From positions 62,001 to 126,000 of the forward strand of contig NZ_JACIIX010000012.1 of the NCBI RefSeq assembly GCF_014205675.1: a stretch of 64,000 bases of DNA, in the 5' to 3' direction. Under the pieces are notes generated by a model, which saw only the letters and a program-made list of their open reading frames with translations, did no database searches and was not told where the DNA came from. Of this stretch, positions 26,756-36,822 are shown piece after piece (position 1 is the first letter of the stretch; every line of letters starts with the position of its first letter). Position numbers and translations under genes: made by a program. This stretch comes from Novispirillum itersonii. Lineage in GTDB: Bacteria > Pseudomonadota > Alphaproteobacteria > Rhodospirillales > Rhodospirillaceae.

Positions 26756-26789
26756 CCGTTCAGATCCTCATCCTGCCCCTGAGATACAG

Positions 26790-26825
26790 CCGCCCCGGAG
26801 GGAAACCTCCGGGGCGGTCTGCTTT
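26790..26825 (+). terminator. Terminator of degP
   Basis: CCGCCCCGGAGG-GAAA-CCTCCGGGGCGG, a perfect 12-bp stem followed by a short pyrimidine tract (TCTGCTTTC), 35 bases after the degP stop. Confidence 0.85.
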
Positions 26826-26950
26826 CAGGCCCGCATTTTATCCGGATCACGGTTTTCCGGTCCTGATCCCGGTGGCTGCCCGGCCACCGGATCCCTGACA
26901 GTCCTCCCCCCGAAACCGGGGATCGCCCCTGTGCATTTTCCGAGGACACC

Positions 26951-28717
26951 GTGACCAAGGATACTCCTCCGGGTGGCCTGAAAGCCGTCCTGACCCTCGC
27001 CCGCGCCCGGCGGTGGCCGCTGGCCGTCGCCTGCCTGCTCGCCGCCGCCGGAAGCCTGCTGGCCGTGCTGCCGTTTCTGGTGGCGGTGCGGGAAGCCACC
27101 GGACCGACCCTCTCCGGTGCGGCGTTTCTTGCCGCCTGTCTGGTGCTGCCGCCGGTGGCACAGGGCCTGTCCACCGGGCTGGCCCACGCCGCCGCCTTTG
27201 ACACCCTCTACCGGATCCGCCGCGATCTGGCCGACCGGCTGCCCCGTATGCCGCTGGGCTACTTCACCGCCCGCCAGACCGGGGCCCTGAAGCGGACCCT
27301 GCATGAGGATGTCGAGGTGCTGGAACTGTTCCTCAGTCATCAGCTGCCAGACATGACCGCCTGCCTGATGTCGCCGCTGCTGGTGCTGGGGCTGATGGCG
27401 GCGGTGGACTGGCGCTATGCGCTGGCGGCCCTTGGCATCGTGCCGGTGGCCCTGCTGGTCCAGAAGCGGATGATGCAGGGCCACGGCACCCGGATGGGGG
27501 ATTACTTCAGCCGGATCGGGGCCATTAACGGGGCAACGGTGGAATACACGCAGGGCCTGCCCACCCTGCGCGGCGTCGGCCCCGGGTCGCCGGTGGAAAC
27601 CACTCTGCTGGCCCGGATCGAAGACTTCCGGGGCTTCGCGGCGGACTGGTACCGGCTGTGGGGGCCGTCGTGGGCGGCCTATACGGTGGTGGCCGGGGCC
27701 TGGCTGCTGTTCATCGCGCCGCTGGCCCTGTGGCTGACCGCCACCGGCAGCAGCCCGCCGACGGAGGCCGCCTTCGCCCTTCTTGCCGCCACCGGGCTGG
27801 GGCCGCCGCTGCTGCGCCTGACCGTGTACGGGGAAATCACCCTGCGGGTGGTACAGGCGGAACGGAAAATCAGTGCCATTCACACCGCCCCGGTCCTGCC
27901 GGAGCCCCGGCAGCCTGCCGCCCTGCCCCAGCGCAAGGACCTGACCTTTGACGCTGTCAGCTTCAGCGCCAACGGCACGCTGATTCTCGACCGGGTCAGC
28001 CTCACCCTCCCCGCTGGCCGCCTGACCGCCATTGTCGGCCCGTCCGGGGGCGGAAAAAGCACCCTGCTGCGGCTGGCAGCCCGGTTCTCCGACCCGGACA
28101 GCGGCCAGATCCGGCTGGGCGGCACCGACCTGCGCGATCTGCCGTCCACCGATCTGGCCCGCTGCATCGGTCTGGTCAGTCAGGACACTTTCCTGTTCGA
28201 CGATACGGTGGAGGCCAACCTGCGCCTTGCCCTGTCCGCCGGGGGGCACCCGACGGAAGGACCGGAGGCAGACGCCGCCCTACACCGGGCGGTCAGCCTC
28301 GCCCGCTGCGAGGATGTGATCACCGCCCTGCCCGATGGCTACGCCACCCGGCTCGGCCGGGGCGGGCACCGCCTCAGCGGCGGCCAGCGCCAGCGGCTGT
28401 CTCTGGCCCGCACCCTTCTGGGGCAGCCGCCGGTGCTGCTGCTGGACGAAGTGTCCGCCTCCGTCGATCCGGTCCACGAGGCCCTGCTCCAGCAGGCGAT
28501 TGCCGGGCTGCCGGGGGAACGGACCATCGCCGTGGTGTCGCACCGCCTCGACAGCACCTGTCACGCCGACCATCTGGTGTTTGTGGACCGGGGCCGGGTG
28601 ATCGCCGAAGGCCCCCACCCGCATCTTCTCGCCACCTGTCCGGCTTATGCCCGGCTGTGGTCACTCCAGCAGAGCAACCTCGGCTGGGATCTCCGTTCTT
28701 CAGGAAAACACACATGA
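26951..28717 (+). CDS. ABC half-transporter, ferric-siderophore type (YbtP/IrtA-like)
   Basis: 588 residues: an N-terminal six-helix membrane domain (residues ~1-310), then an ATPase with Walker A GPSGGGKST, signature RLSGGQRQRL, Walker B VLLLDEVSASVD and switch His in VVSHRL. GTG 26951 follows GAGG. Its stop overlaps the next half-transporter by ATGA, so the two form a heterodimer, as in YbtP/YbtQ of Yersinia and IrtA/IrtB of mycobacteria, which import siderophore-bound iron despite an exporter fold. The AraC, TonB-receptor and MFS neighbours support that reading; an exporter or CydDC-like role is the alternative. Confidence 0.87.
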   Translation: MTKDTPPGGLKAVLTLARARRWPLAVACLLAAAGSLLAVLPFLVAVREATGPTLSGAAFLAACLVLPPVAQGLSTGLAHAAAFDTLYRIRRDLADRLPRMPLGYFTARQTGALKRTLHEDVEVLELFLSHQLPDMTACLMSPLLVLGLMAAVDWRYALAALGIVPVALLVQKRMMQGHGTRMGDYFSRIGAINGATVEYTQGLPTLRGVGPGSPVETTLLARIEDFRGFAADWYRLWGPSWAAYTVVAGAWLLFIAPLALWLTATGSSPPTEAAFALLAATGLGPPLLRLTVYGEITLRVVQAERKISAIHTAPVLPEPRQPAALPQRKDLTFDAVSFSANGTLILDRVSLTLPAGRLTAIVGPSGGGKSTLLRLAARFSDPDSGQIRLGGTDLRDLPSTDLARCIGLVSQDTFLFDDTVEANLRLALSAGGHPTEGPEADAALHRAVSLARCEDVITALPDGYATRLGRGGHRLSGGQRQRLSLARTLLGQPPVLLLDEVSASVDPVHEALLQQAIAGLPGERTIAVVSHRLDSTCHADHLVFVDRGRVIAEGPHPHLLATCPAYARLWSLQQSNLGWDLRSSGKHT

Positions 28718-30495
28718 CCGCCCTTTTCGATCTGCTCCGGCTGGCCGGACCGGAGCGCCGGTCCCTGATCCTGTCGCTGGTGCTGCGGCTGGCAGAGGGC
28801 CTGTTGCTGATGGTCCCCCTGTCGATGGCGGTGTGGATCGCCGCCGCCCTCCTTGACCCGGCCCATGTGCCGCCGCTGCCGGAGCTGCCCGGCCTGCCCG
28901 GTCTGCCCCCGGCGGTGGTGGCGGCAGGGATCCTCGGCACCGCGGCCCTGCTGCAACTGGCGGTGGCCGGGGCTGCCGGAAAAACCGGAACCCTGACCGG
29001 CTACGCCATGACCGCCCGCCTGCGCCGCGACTGCCTGTTGCGGCTGCGCAGCCGCCCCCCTGCCGCCGCAGACGGCGGCGGGCCGGATCCGGCCTCGGTG
29101 CTGATGACCGATATTGCCCGTCTGGAGGTGTTCCCCGGCATCCTCCTGCCGAAGATGGTGCAGGGCATCCTGTTTCCGCTGGCGGCGATTGCCGGGGCGA
29201 TGGTGGCGGACCCGGTGCTGGGCCTGCCGCTGCTGGTGGCGGCCCTGCTGCTGGGCCCGGCCCTGCTGCTGGCGGCCCGCCTGCAACGGCAGGCCGGAGA
29301 ACGCCTGTCCGATGCCGGGGCCGACCTGAACAGCCGCCTGATCGAAATGCTGCACGGCATGCCGGTGCTGAAGGCCTTTGCCCTGACCACCCGCCACCTG
29401 CACCGGGCCCATCAGGCGATGGAGCAGATGCGCGATGCCGGAAAGGCCCTGACCGCCCGCTATGTGGTCGCCGCCATCTGCGTGCCGGTGCTGGTGGCCG
29501 GGGCCGGATCGGCCACTATCGGCATGGCCACCCACCGCCTGATCGCCGGGGACCTGTCGAGCGGGCCGTTCCTGCTGTTCCTGTTCCTGACCCTGCGCCT
29601 GTTCGGCCCGGTGATCGAGCTGGTGGAGTTTTCCGCCCTGCTGCAACAGATGTCGATTTCCGCCCGCCGCCTGTCCGGCCTGCTGGAGACCACCGCGACG
29701 ACCGGCCCGGCACCGACCGGCACCCTTCCGGCACCGGACAGCCCGCCGGAGGTCACCTTCCGGGCGGTCAGCCTGACCCATACCGACGGCACCGCCGCCC
29801 TGCGGCAGGTCAGTTTCACCGCCCCGGCAGGCGGGCTGACCGCACTGGTCGGCCATACCGGGGCCGGAAAAACCACCGTCGCCCTTCTGGCCGCCGGGCA
29901 TCTGTCCCCGACCGGCGGCCAGATCCTGCTGGACGGGCAGGACCTGTCCGCCCTGCCGCCGGGTGCCCTGCCGCACCGGGTCGGCATGATGCCGCAGCAT
30001 GTCACCCTGTTCAGCCTGTCGGTCGGCGACAACATCCGGCTGGGCCGCCCGTCAGCCTCACAGGAGGAGATCGAAACCGCCGCCCGCCGGGCCCGCTGCC
30101 ATGACCTGATCCTGTCGCTGCCGCAGGGCTATGACACCGTCCTCAGCAACGGCGGGGCGGCCCTGTCCGGCGGCGAGCGGCAGCGGCTGGCACTGGCCCG
30201 GCTGTTTTTGCAGGATTGCCCGGTGATGATCCTCGACGAAGCGACCTCGGCGCTGGATGTGGAGAACGAACGGCTGGTGCAGGACGCCCTGTCGGACCTG
30301 GCGCAGGGACGGACCCTGATCGTCATCGCCCACCGCCTGTGGACCGTCCGGCATGCCGACCGGATCGTCGTCCTCGATCAGGGCCGTGTTGACTCCTGCG
30401 GCACCCACGCCGGTCTGCTGGCGACCAGCCCGGTGTACAGCGGCCTGTGGTCTGCCCTGTCCGCCGCCCCCGGCTGGCACCGCCCTCCGGCATAA
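28714..30495 (+). CDS. ABC half-transporter, ferric-siderophore type (YbtQ/IrtB-like)
   Basis: 593 residues: a membrane domain (~1-310) with unusually Leu/Ala/Pro-rich loops (PLPELPGLPGLPPAVV), then an ATPase with Walker A GHTGAGKTT, signature ALSGGERQRL, Walker B VMILDEATSALD and VIAHRL. Its start at 28714 is the ATGA overlap with the partner gene; CAGGAAAAC lies just upstream. Both ATPase sites look complete, so the heterodimer appears to have two active sites. The next gene, an AraC regulator, starts 78 bases later across a Fur-like site, which may allow separate control. Confidence 0.88.
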   Translation: MTALFDLLRLAGPERRSLILSLVLRLAEGLLLMVPLSMAVWIAAALLDPAHVPPLPELPGLPGLPPAVVAAGILGTAALLQLAVAGAAGKTGTLTGYAMTARLRRDCLLRLRSRPPAAADGGGPDPASVLMTDIARLEVFPGILLPKMVQGILFPLAAIAGAMVADPVLGLPLLVAALLLGPALLLAARLQRQAGERLSDAGADLNSRLIEMLHGMPVLKAFALTTRHLHRAHQAMEQMRDAGKALTARYVVAAICVPVLVAGAGSATIGMATHRLIAGDLSSGPFLLFLFLTLRLFGPVIELVEFSALLQQMSISARRLSGLLETTATTGPAPTGTLPAPDSPPEVTFRAVSLTHTDGTAALRQVSFTAPAGGLTALVGHTGAGKTTVALLAAGHLSPTGGQILLDGQDLSALPPGALPHRVGMMPQHVTLFSLSVGDNIRLGRPSASQEEIETAARRARCHDLILSLPQGYDTVLSNGGAALSGGERQRLALARLFLQDCPVMILDEATSALDVENERLVQDALSDLAQGRTLIVIAHRLWTVRHADRIVVLDQGRVDSCGTHAGLLATSPVYSGLWSALSAAPGWHRPPA

Positions 30496-30499
30496 ATTA

Positions 30500-30518
30500 A
30501 GAATGATTTGCATTATCT
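30500..30518. promoter_or_regulatory. Fur-box-like site before the AraC gene
   Basis: AGAATGATTTGCATTATCT resembles the Fur 19-mer (GATAATGATAATCATTATC), especially ATGAT and ATTATC. It sits just after the second ABC gene and 56 bases before the AraC start, in an otherwise GC-rich region. A second such site lies before the TonB receptor gene. Confidence 0.5.
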
Positions 30519-30573
30519 TCTGATTATTCCTACAGTCAGTCCGGACTGTCCGGCCCCTTCCCGGACTGACTGC

Positions 30574-31581
30574 ATGGACCCGCCGGACATGAACAGCGTT
30601 TCCACCTTTCCCCTGTCGCCAACCCTTCAGCAGACCTCGGCCCCCGCCCCCCTGCATCACCGGGAGGACATCCACAGCGGCGGCACCGCAAAGGCCGGAC
30701 GCGATGACTGCCTGTGGCTGCGCCCCGGACTGCTGGTGATGCTGCGGGATCTGACGACGGCACAGGAGCTGTCCGGGGAAAAGGAATGCGGCAGCGGCCT
30801 GCATGTCGGCCTGATTCTTGAGGCGGCAGGCTCGACCTGGCTGGACGGCGACAGCCACCGCTACCCGCTGCAACCGGGCACCCTGTCGGTGATGATCTCG
30901 GCCGGACCGGCCCGGGGCGGATTTTCCGTTCCGGCGGGAACCCGGATCCGTATGGTCGATTTCCGTTTTGAGGACGCCTACGTCCGCCCCCTGCTGGACC
31001 CGGCGGCGACGGTCATTCCTGCCGGATCCGGCACCGTCCGCTTTCCGGCCGGAACCAGCGTCGAGTTCACCTACCGCCCGCTGACGGCAGAGCTGCGCCA
31101 GATGGCGGAACGCCTGCTGGCCGCACCGACGCAGGGGGCCAGTGCCCGCCTGCTGCTGGAAGCCCGGGCCTTTGAGGTGCTGGCCCTCGCCCTCGGCGGG
31201 CTTGGGCCGGACCCGACCGCACCGGGGGAACCCGCAGGCAGCATCGTCCTGTCCGGGCGGGACCGCAGCCGGTTGCAGACCGCCTATGCCCTGCTGGCTG
31301 CCGATCTGGAAAATCCCCCCTCGCTGCGGGAGCTGGCCCGGCAGTCCGGCCTGAATGAAAACAAGCTGAAACAGGGGTTCCGCAGCCTGTTCGGCAATTC
31401 GGTCTATGCCACGGTGCAGGAACTGCGGATGAAAGAGGCGGCGCGGCGTCTGGCCGAAGACGATGCCTCGGTCACCGAGATCGCGCTGTCGGTCGGCTAC
31501 GCCAATCCGGCCCATTTCGCCAAGATCTTCCGCCGCTATTACGGCGTCGCCCCCAGCCGTTACGCCACCACCGGCGGATAA
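30574..31581 (+). CDS. AraC-family regulator of siderophore uptake (YbtA/PchR-like)
   Basis: 335 residues from ATG 30574. A ligand-sensing N-terminal domain (residues ~50-190) resembles PchR-type regulators. Two HTH motifs fill the last ~100 residues: SLRELARQSGLNENKLKQGF and VTEIALSVGYANPAHFAKIF, with FRRYYGVAPSRY. PchR and YbtA bind their ferric siderophore and activate the receptor and transport genes. The frame runs back to 30508 (TTG), overlapping the Fur-like site, so a start at 30574 or 30589 is more plausible. It is placed between the ABC pair and the receptor, as expected for a cassette regulator. Confidence 0.88.
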   Translation: MDPPDMNSVSTFPLSPTLQQTSAPAPLHHREDIHSGGTAKAGRDDCLWLRPGLLVMLRDLTTAQELSGEKECGSGLHVGLILEAAGSTWLDGDSHRYPLQPGTLSVMISAGPARGGFSVPAGTRIRMVDFRFEDAYVRPLLDPAATVIPAGSGTVRFPAGTSVEFTYRPLTAELRQMAERLLAAPTQGASARLLLEARAFEVLALALGGLGPDPTAPGEPAGSIVLSGRDRSRLQTAYALLAADLENPPSLRELARQSGLNENKLKQGFRSLFGNSVYATVQELRMKEAARRLAEDDASVTEIALSVGYANPAHFAKIFRRYYGVAPSRYATTGG

Positions 31582-31631
31582 GGCCCGCCCCCCGCTGCCC
31601 CCCCACCGCCCCGCAACGGGTGCAACCGCAT

Positions 31632-31650
31632 CTCATTATCATTTTTAATG
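31632..31650. promoter_or_regulatory. Fur-box-like site before the TonB receptor gene
   Basis: CTCATTATCATTTTTAATG, an A/T-rich match to the Fur consensus within GC-rich surroundings, about 97 bases before the receptor ATG. It implies iron repression of the receptor and MFS genes. Confidence 0.55.
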
Positions 31651-31746
31651 CGGATCCCCGCCGGTGGCTTCCTGATCCCGTTGGCCGACCGGGGACCCGG
31701 CTTGCTACGCCTTGCGGCACAGAAGCCATGACAAGGATCTCCTCCG

Positions 31747-33804
31747 ATGAAACAGGACCGGATGCAACAGACGCTGGCACCTTCTGCCGGGATTATTGGG
31801 GCCGCCGGAGTTGCGGTGGCCGCCCTGCTTGGGCTGCCCGCCCCGGCGCAGGCCGCCGACCCTGCCAGCCTGCCGACCGTGACCGTCACCGCCAACAAGC
31901 GCCCGCAGGCCAGCGGCGCCACCGATTCCTCGGTTCTGGTCCGCAGCGGCGCGGATCTGGAGGAAGCCGGGGTCAGAACCATCACCGACCTCGAAAAGGT
32001 CTTCCCCGGCCTGCACATCAGCGCCCGGGGCAGCAGCACCTATGCCAACGTCAGCATCCGCGGCATGTCCTCCCCGGATTTCTATAATCCGGCGGTGCAG
32101 GTCTATGTTGACGGCGTTCCGCAGGATCCCGCCACCCTGTCGCAGGCCCTGACCGATGTGGACCGCGTGGAACTCCTGAAAGGCCCGCAGGGCAGCCTTT
32201 ACGGGGCCGGGGCCTATGGCGGGGTGATCAACATCATCACCCGCCGCCCGGACAGCGCCCGCACCACCGTCAGCGCCGGACTGTCCACCGCCGGGCAGGA
32301 CAGCCGCATCAGCACCACGCAGGTGCTGGATCCCGGGCGGCTGTACGGGGATCTGTCCTTGGGCGGATCGTGGCGGGACGGCACCATTGATGATGCCGCC
32401 ACCGGCGGGTCCTCGGTCGATGACCGCCAGAACCGCGATGCCCGTGCCCGCCTGCGCTTCGCCCCGCAGGGCGGCCCGCTCGATCTTGCCGTCAGTGCCA
32501 GCCGGATTGAGGAAAACAGCAACGAGGAGGTGGTAGTCAGCGACATCCACCAGCGCAGCACCAACAGCGCCGTCTACGCCCATCCCCGCAGCCACAAAAC
32601 CCTGACCAGTCTGGCCGTGAACGCCGACTACCGGGTCGGCCCCGGCACCATCAGCAGCATCACCGCCTATCAGGACCGCGACCTCGACCGCTCCGCCTAC
32701 GGCCTGTATCAGCCGGAACAGCAGAAGACCCTGTCGCAGGAACTGCGCTACGCCCTCACCGGTGACCGCTACAACGGGGTGGTCGGCCTCTATGCCGGAC
32801 AGACCGATTTCGACCGCCAGACCGGCCCCTACTTCGGCGGGGTGGTCGGGGCCTCCGACTCCTCTGTCACAACCACCGGCACCGCCGCCTTCGGGGAAGG
32901 CACCTACCACCTGACCCCCACCGTCGACCTGACCGCCGGGGTCCGCTATTCCTACGATCAGGCCAAGACCGAAGCGACCCGGGCCAATGGCCTGATGGCG
33001 GCCTACCCGGCCCTGTCCTTCAGCAACAGCGCCGACTTTGACGCGGTGACGCCCAAGCTGGCCGCCGGATGGCAGGTGACCCCGGATCACCGCCTGCATG
33101 CCCAGCTCAGTCAGGGCTACAAGCCCGGCGGCTTCAACCACACCGTCACCAGCGCCGCCGATGCCCAGCCCTATTCCCCCGAGACCTCGACCAACGCCGA
33201 AATCGGCTGGACCGGCCACTTCGCCGGGAACCGGGTGGAAGTCAGCACCACCGCCTACTGGATCGAGGCCGAGGACAAGCAGATCTACGTCAATGTCGCC
33301 GGATCCCCGTTCCAGACCCTGCGCAACATGGGCGAGTCCCGCAGCGTCGGGCTGGAGTTTGATACTGTGGTCCGCCCGGTGGACTCCCTGCGGCTGACCT
33401 TCGGCGGCACCGTCGGCCGGTCCACCTTCACCAGCGCCACCGATCCGGTCAGCAACGCCAGCTATACCGACAAGCGCCTGCCCTATGCCCCGGATCTCCT
33501 GCTCAACGCCTCGGCCACCTACTTCCTGCCCGCCACCGGCCTGCCGGGGGACCTGAGCGTGCGCGGGGCCACCCGCTATACCTCGCGGACCTATTTTGAC
33601 CCGGCCAACACCATGGCGCAGGGCGGATACGCCCTGTTCGACCTGTCGCTGGATCTGGCGCTGGACTCCGGGGCCACCGTCAGCCTGTTTGCCGAAAACC
33701 TCACCGACCGCCAGTACCGCACCTACAGCTTCAACGGCGGCACCACCTACAGCAACCTCGGCGACGGCCGGGTGGTCGGCATCAAGGGCGGGGTCACCTT
33801 CTGA
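31747..33804 (+). CDS. TonB-dependent siderophore receptor (FyuA-like)
   Basis: 685 residues, near the 673 of FyuA. A signal peptide ends at AQAADPA; the TonB box is probably PTVTVTANKRP. The plug domain runs from ~residue 45 to 165 (TDLEKVFPGLHISARGSS, SIRGMSSPDFYNPAVQVYV, DRVELLKGPQGSLYGAGAY, GGVINIITRRP). The rest is a 22-strand barrel ending in Phe (GIKGGVTF), as outer-membrane proteins need. AAGGAT lies 8-13 bases before ATG 31747. Its stop overlaps the MFS start as TGATG. It imports an Fe-siderophore; the exact ligand is not known, and yersiniabactin-like or other phenolate siderophores are possible. Confidence 0.93.
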   Translation: MKQDRMQQTLAPSAGIIGAAGVAVAALLGLPAPAQAADPASLPTVTVTANKRPQASGATDSSVLVRSGADLEEAGVRTITDLEKVFPGLHISARGSSTYANVSIRGMSSPDFYNPAVQVYVDGVPQDPATLSQALTDVDRVELLKGPQGSLYGAGAYGGVINIITRRPDSARTTVSAGLSTAGQDSRISTTQVLDPGRLYGDLSLGGSWRDGTIDDAATGGSSVDDRQNRDARARLRFAPQGGPLDLAVSASRIEENSNEEVVVSDIHQRSTNSAVYAHPRSHKTLTSLAVNADYRVGPGTISSITAYQDRDLDRSAYGLYQPEQQKTLSQELRYALTGDRYNGVVGLYAGQTDFDRQTGPYFGGVVGASDSSVTTTGTAAFGEGTYHLTPTVDLTAGVRYSYDQAKTEATRANGLMAAYPALSFSNSADFDAVTPKLAAGWQVTPDHRLHAQLSQGYKPGGFNHTVTSAADAQPYSPETSTNAEIGWTGHFAGNRVEVSTTAYWIEAEDKQIYVNVAGSPFQTLRNMGESRSVGLEFDTVVRPVDSLRLTFGGTVGRSTFTSATDPVSNASYTDKRLPYAPDLLLNASATYFLPATGLPGDLSVRGATRYTSRTYFDPANTMAQGGYALFDLSLDLALDSGATVSLFAENLTDRQYRTYSFNGGTTYSNLGDGRVVGIKGGVTF

Positions 33805-35048
33805 TGGGGGCCGACGCCGGGCTGAACACGGCGGACACCCCCGCCATCGCCCGCACCCTGACCGTGGCCGCAGCCCTGTATACGGCGCAGGGGATGATCG
33901 GCGGCCTGTCCTTCGTCGGCATCCCCACCGTGCTGCGCAGCGGCGGGGTGCCGGTGGAACAGATCGGCCTGATCTCGCTGATCATGGCGCCGTGGGCCCT
34001 GAAGGCCCTGTGGGCACCATGGATCACCCCGCAGCGGACCCGGCAGATCCTGACCGCCGGGGCGGTTCTGCCCGCCGCGCTGATTGGCGGGCTGGCCTTT
34101 CTGCCCGGCGGGAACACCGGGCTGGCCGCCACCGTCCCGCTGCTGCTGACGGTGCTGGCGCTGACGGCCCTGCTGGCGGCAACCGTGGACACCGCCTGCG
34201 ACGCCCTGCTGATCCGCACCCTTCCCGAGCGGCGGCGGCAGGATGGCAGCACGGTGCAGATTGCCGGGGGCTATGCCGGAACCGCCCTTGGCAGCGGTCT
34301 GTTCACCCTGCTGTCCGGCTGGACCGGCTGGACCGGGGCGGTGCTGGTCATCGCCGCCCTGCTGCTGGCGTGCGGCCTGTCCGCGCGGCTGCTGCCCGCC
34401 GGAGATCCTCCGTCTCCCCCGCCGGAGGCGCAGCGGCGGAGCAGCCTGTGGCAGGCCCTGACCTGCCGGAACGTGCAGGCCGGTCTGCTGCTGACCCTGT
34501 GCTTCGAGGCCGGGGGCCGGATCACGCTGGCCCTGACCGGCCCGGTGCTGATCGACAGCGGCCTGTCGCTGGAACAGGTGAGTCTGGTCACCGGCCCGGC
34601 CACCCTGATTGCCGCCCTGACCGGGACGGCGGTGGGCTGGGGCCTGTCGCGGCAGGGCCGGGCCCGCCGGGCCATGGCCGCCATCCTGCCGGCACAGGCG
34701 GCCTGCTTCCTGCTGCTGGCGGCCCTGATGCCGGGCGGGCCACTGGCCGGAACCAGTCCATGGGCGGTTGCGGCAGCGGTCCTTGGCGGAACCGCAGCGG
34801 TCTCCGCCGGATTTGTCGCCCTCTACACCCGCCTGATGGCACTGAGTGACCGGCAGCGGGCGGCCACGGACTTTGCCCTGTTCCAGTCCACCAGCGTGAT
34901 CACCGCCATCCTGTGCGGCAGCGGCGGGGCCGCTCTGGCCGGATACGCCGGATACAGCCGGACCTTTCTGTGTGCCGCTCTGCTGTGCCTGCTGTGCCTG
35001 CTGCTGGTCGTCTCCGTCCGTGGCCTGTCCGGCAGCCGTCCGTCCTGA
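33804..35048 (+). CDS. MFS siderophore transporter (RhtX/FptX/YbtX-like)
   Basis: 414 residues with about twelve membrane segments. The start LYTAQGMIGGLSFVGIPTV and APWALKALWAPWI match the RhtX/FptX group, whose members move ferri-siderophores (rhizobactin, pyochelin) across the inner membrane. ATG 33804 overlaps the receptor stop by one base, so translation is coupled. Together with the ABC pair it gives two possible inner-membrane routes in one cassette. A terminator follows. Confidence 0.88.
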   Translation: MGADAGLNTADTPAIARTLTVAAALYTAQGMIGGLSFVGIPTVLRSGGVPVEQIGLISLIMAPWALKALWAPWITPQRTRQILTAGAVLPAALIGGLAFLPGGNTGLAATVPLLLTVLALTALLAATVDTACDALLIRTLPERRRQDGSTVQIAGGYAGTALGSGLFTLLSGWTGWTGAVLVIAALLLACGLSARLLPAGDPPSPPPEAQRRSSLWQALTCRNVQAGLLLTLCFEAGGRITLALTGPVLIDSGLSLEQVSLVTGPATLIAALTGTAVGWGLSRQGRARRAMAAILPAQAACFLLLAALMPGGPLAGTSPWAVAAAVLGGTAAVSAGFVALYTRLMALSDRQRAATDFALFQSTSVITAILCGSGGAALAGYAGYSRTFLCAALLCLLCLLLVVSVRGLSGSRPS

Positions 35049-35080
35049 TCCCTGCCATCCGACAGGGTTTTCCCAAACAG

Positions 35081-35120
35081 AACCGCCGCCCCGGAGACCC
35101 GGAGCGGCGGTTTTCTTTTA
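35081..35120. terminator. Terminator at the end of the siderophore cassette
   Basis: AACCGCCGC(C)CCGG and CCGGAGCGGCGGTT pair around GAGAC and are followed by TTCTTTTA. It lies between the convergent MFS and chemoreceptor genes and may serve both. Confidence 0.82.
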
Positions 35121-35139
35121 AATTACACGACAGTCCCTG

Positions 35140-36822
35140 TTACAGCGCCCGGGCCCGGGCGAAGAAGTCACCGACCTGCCCGCGCATCTTTTCCGACTGA
35201 CGGGACAGTTCCCCGGCGGCGGCCAGCACCTGCCCGGCACTGTCCCCGGTTTCCTGCGCCCCGACGGTCACGTTGATCACGCTTTCGGCCACATCCTGCG
35301 TGCCCTGCGCCGCCTCGGTGACATTGCGGGCAATTTCCCGGGTGGCGTCGCCCTGCTGCGATACCGCATCGGCGATATCCCCGGCCAGCGTGTTGACCTC
35401 GCCGATCACCCCGACAATCTCGCGGATCGCCTCGGCCACCTGCGTCGAGGCCGCTTCCATCGCCGCAATCTGGGTGGAGATCTCGGCGGTGGCGTGGGAG
35501 GTCTGGTTGGCGAGGCTTTTCACCTCGTTCGCCACCACGGCAAAGCCTTTCCCGGCCTCTCCGGCGCGGGCGGCCTCGATGGTGGCATTCAGGGCCAGCA
35601 GGTTGGTCTGGCTGGCCACCGTCTCGATCAGGCCGACAATCTGGCTGATATGGCTGGTGGCCTCGCCCAGCGTGCGGACGGTCTGTTCGGTCCGCTCCGC
35701 CGCCGCCGTCGCCCGCTGCGCCACCGCCTGCGATTGCCCGGCCCGCTCGGCGATATGGGTGATCGACACCGCCAGTTCGTCCGATGCCGCCGCCACGCTC
35801 TTGACATTGACCGAAGCCTGTTCCGTCGCCGCCGCCGCCGTGGTGGCGTTGCGCGCCGACTGTTCCGCCGTCCCCGACAGGGCGCGGGCGGTGGCTTCCA
35901 GCTCGGTCGAGGCCGAGGTCACGGTTTCAAGAATGTGTGACACATCGCGGTCGAAGTCCTGCATCAGGGCTTCCATCTGCCGGGTGCGCTGCTCCCGCGC
36001 CGCCAGATCGGCCTGTGCCGCCGCCGCCAGCGCCTGACGCTCGCGGGCGTTCTCCCGGAAGACCTCCACCGCATTCGCCATTTCGCCGATCTCGTCGCGG
36101 TGGTCCAGCGCCGGAACCGTGACGCTCAGGTCGCCCCCTGCCAGCGCCCGCATGGTGGCGGCCATCCGGCGGATCGGGGTGGAAATCACCCGCCCCAGCA
36201 GCATCGACGCCCCGATCATCGCCACCAGCAGAATGACCAGAACCACCAGCGCCCGGATCACGCCGCCCCGGAAGGCGGTGTCGATATCATCAACATAAAC
36301 CCCGGAGGCGATCACCCAGTCCCACGGCGCGAACAGTGCCTCGTAGGAAACCTTCTCGTACAAGGCGTCGCCACCACCCGGCTTGGTGAAGCGGTAGGTG
36401 GTATAGCCACCCCCCGCCTTGGCGTTCTCAATCTGATGGCGCAGGAACAGAAAGCCGGTGGCGTCCTTCTCGTCGATCCGCATCTTGCCTTCCAGCTCCT
36501 TACGGGTGCCGTGGATTTCGGTCACGCCGCTGGTGCTGTAGACGAACATGTAATCGCCCTGACCGTAGCGGTAGGCCCGGATCACCGCCGCCGCCCGGTT
36601 TTTCGCCTCTTCCGGCGACAGTGCCCCGTCCTGCGCCTGTTTGTGGTAATAAGTGGCAACGGACACCGCCGTTTCCACCACCTGCCGGACCGCCGCCCGC
36701 CGTTCGGCTTCCATCGTCTGGCGCAGCGACATCAGCCCGTAGGCGGTGACGATCCCGACGCCGAGGATTCCAAGCAGCGCCAGCAGCAGCAGCTTGGTGG
36801 CTATCTTGTTATTTTTAAACAT
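35140..36822 (-). CDS. Methyl-accepting chemotaxis protein with sCache sensor
   Basis: 560 residues. Membrane helix 1 ([19 protein letters not shown]) is followed by a single Cache domain (residues ~35-185: [36 protein letters not shown]), membrane helix 2 ([19 protein letters not shown]), HAMP, and a signalling coiled coil whose tip reads [19 protein letters not shown]. There is no CheR/CheB-tethering pentapeptide at the C-terminus. sCache_2 receptors often sense small carboxylates. AGGGGAA precedes ATG 36822; the frame open to 36921 has no support. The ligand is unknown. Confidence 0.93.
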   Translation of the reverse strand: MFKNNKIATKLLLLALLGILGVGIVTAYGLMSLRQTMEAERRAAVRQVVETAVSVATYYHKQAQDGALSPEEAKNRAAAVIRAYRYGQGDYMFVYSTSGVTEIHGTRKELEGKMRIDEKDATGFLFLRHQIENAKAGGGYTTYRFTKPGGGDALYEKVSYEALFAPWDWVIASGVYVDDIDTAFRGGVIRALVVLVILLVAMIGASMLLGRVISTPIRRMAATMRALAGGDLSVTVPALDHRDEIGEMANAVEVFRENARERQALAAAAQADLAAREQRTRQMEALMQDFDRDVSHILETVTSASTELEATARALSGTAEQSARNATTAAAATEQASVNVKSVAAASDELAVSITHIAERAGQSQAVAQRATAAAERTEQTVRTLGEATSHISQIVGLIETVASQTNLLALNATIEAARAGEAGKGFAVVANEVKSLANQTSHATAEISTQIAAMEAASTQVAEAIREIVGVIGEVNTLAGDIADAVSQQGDATREIARNVTEAAQGTQDVAESVINVTVGAQETGDSAGQVLAAAGELSRQSEKMRGQVGDFFARARAL

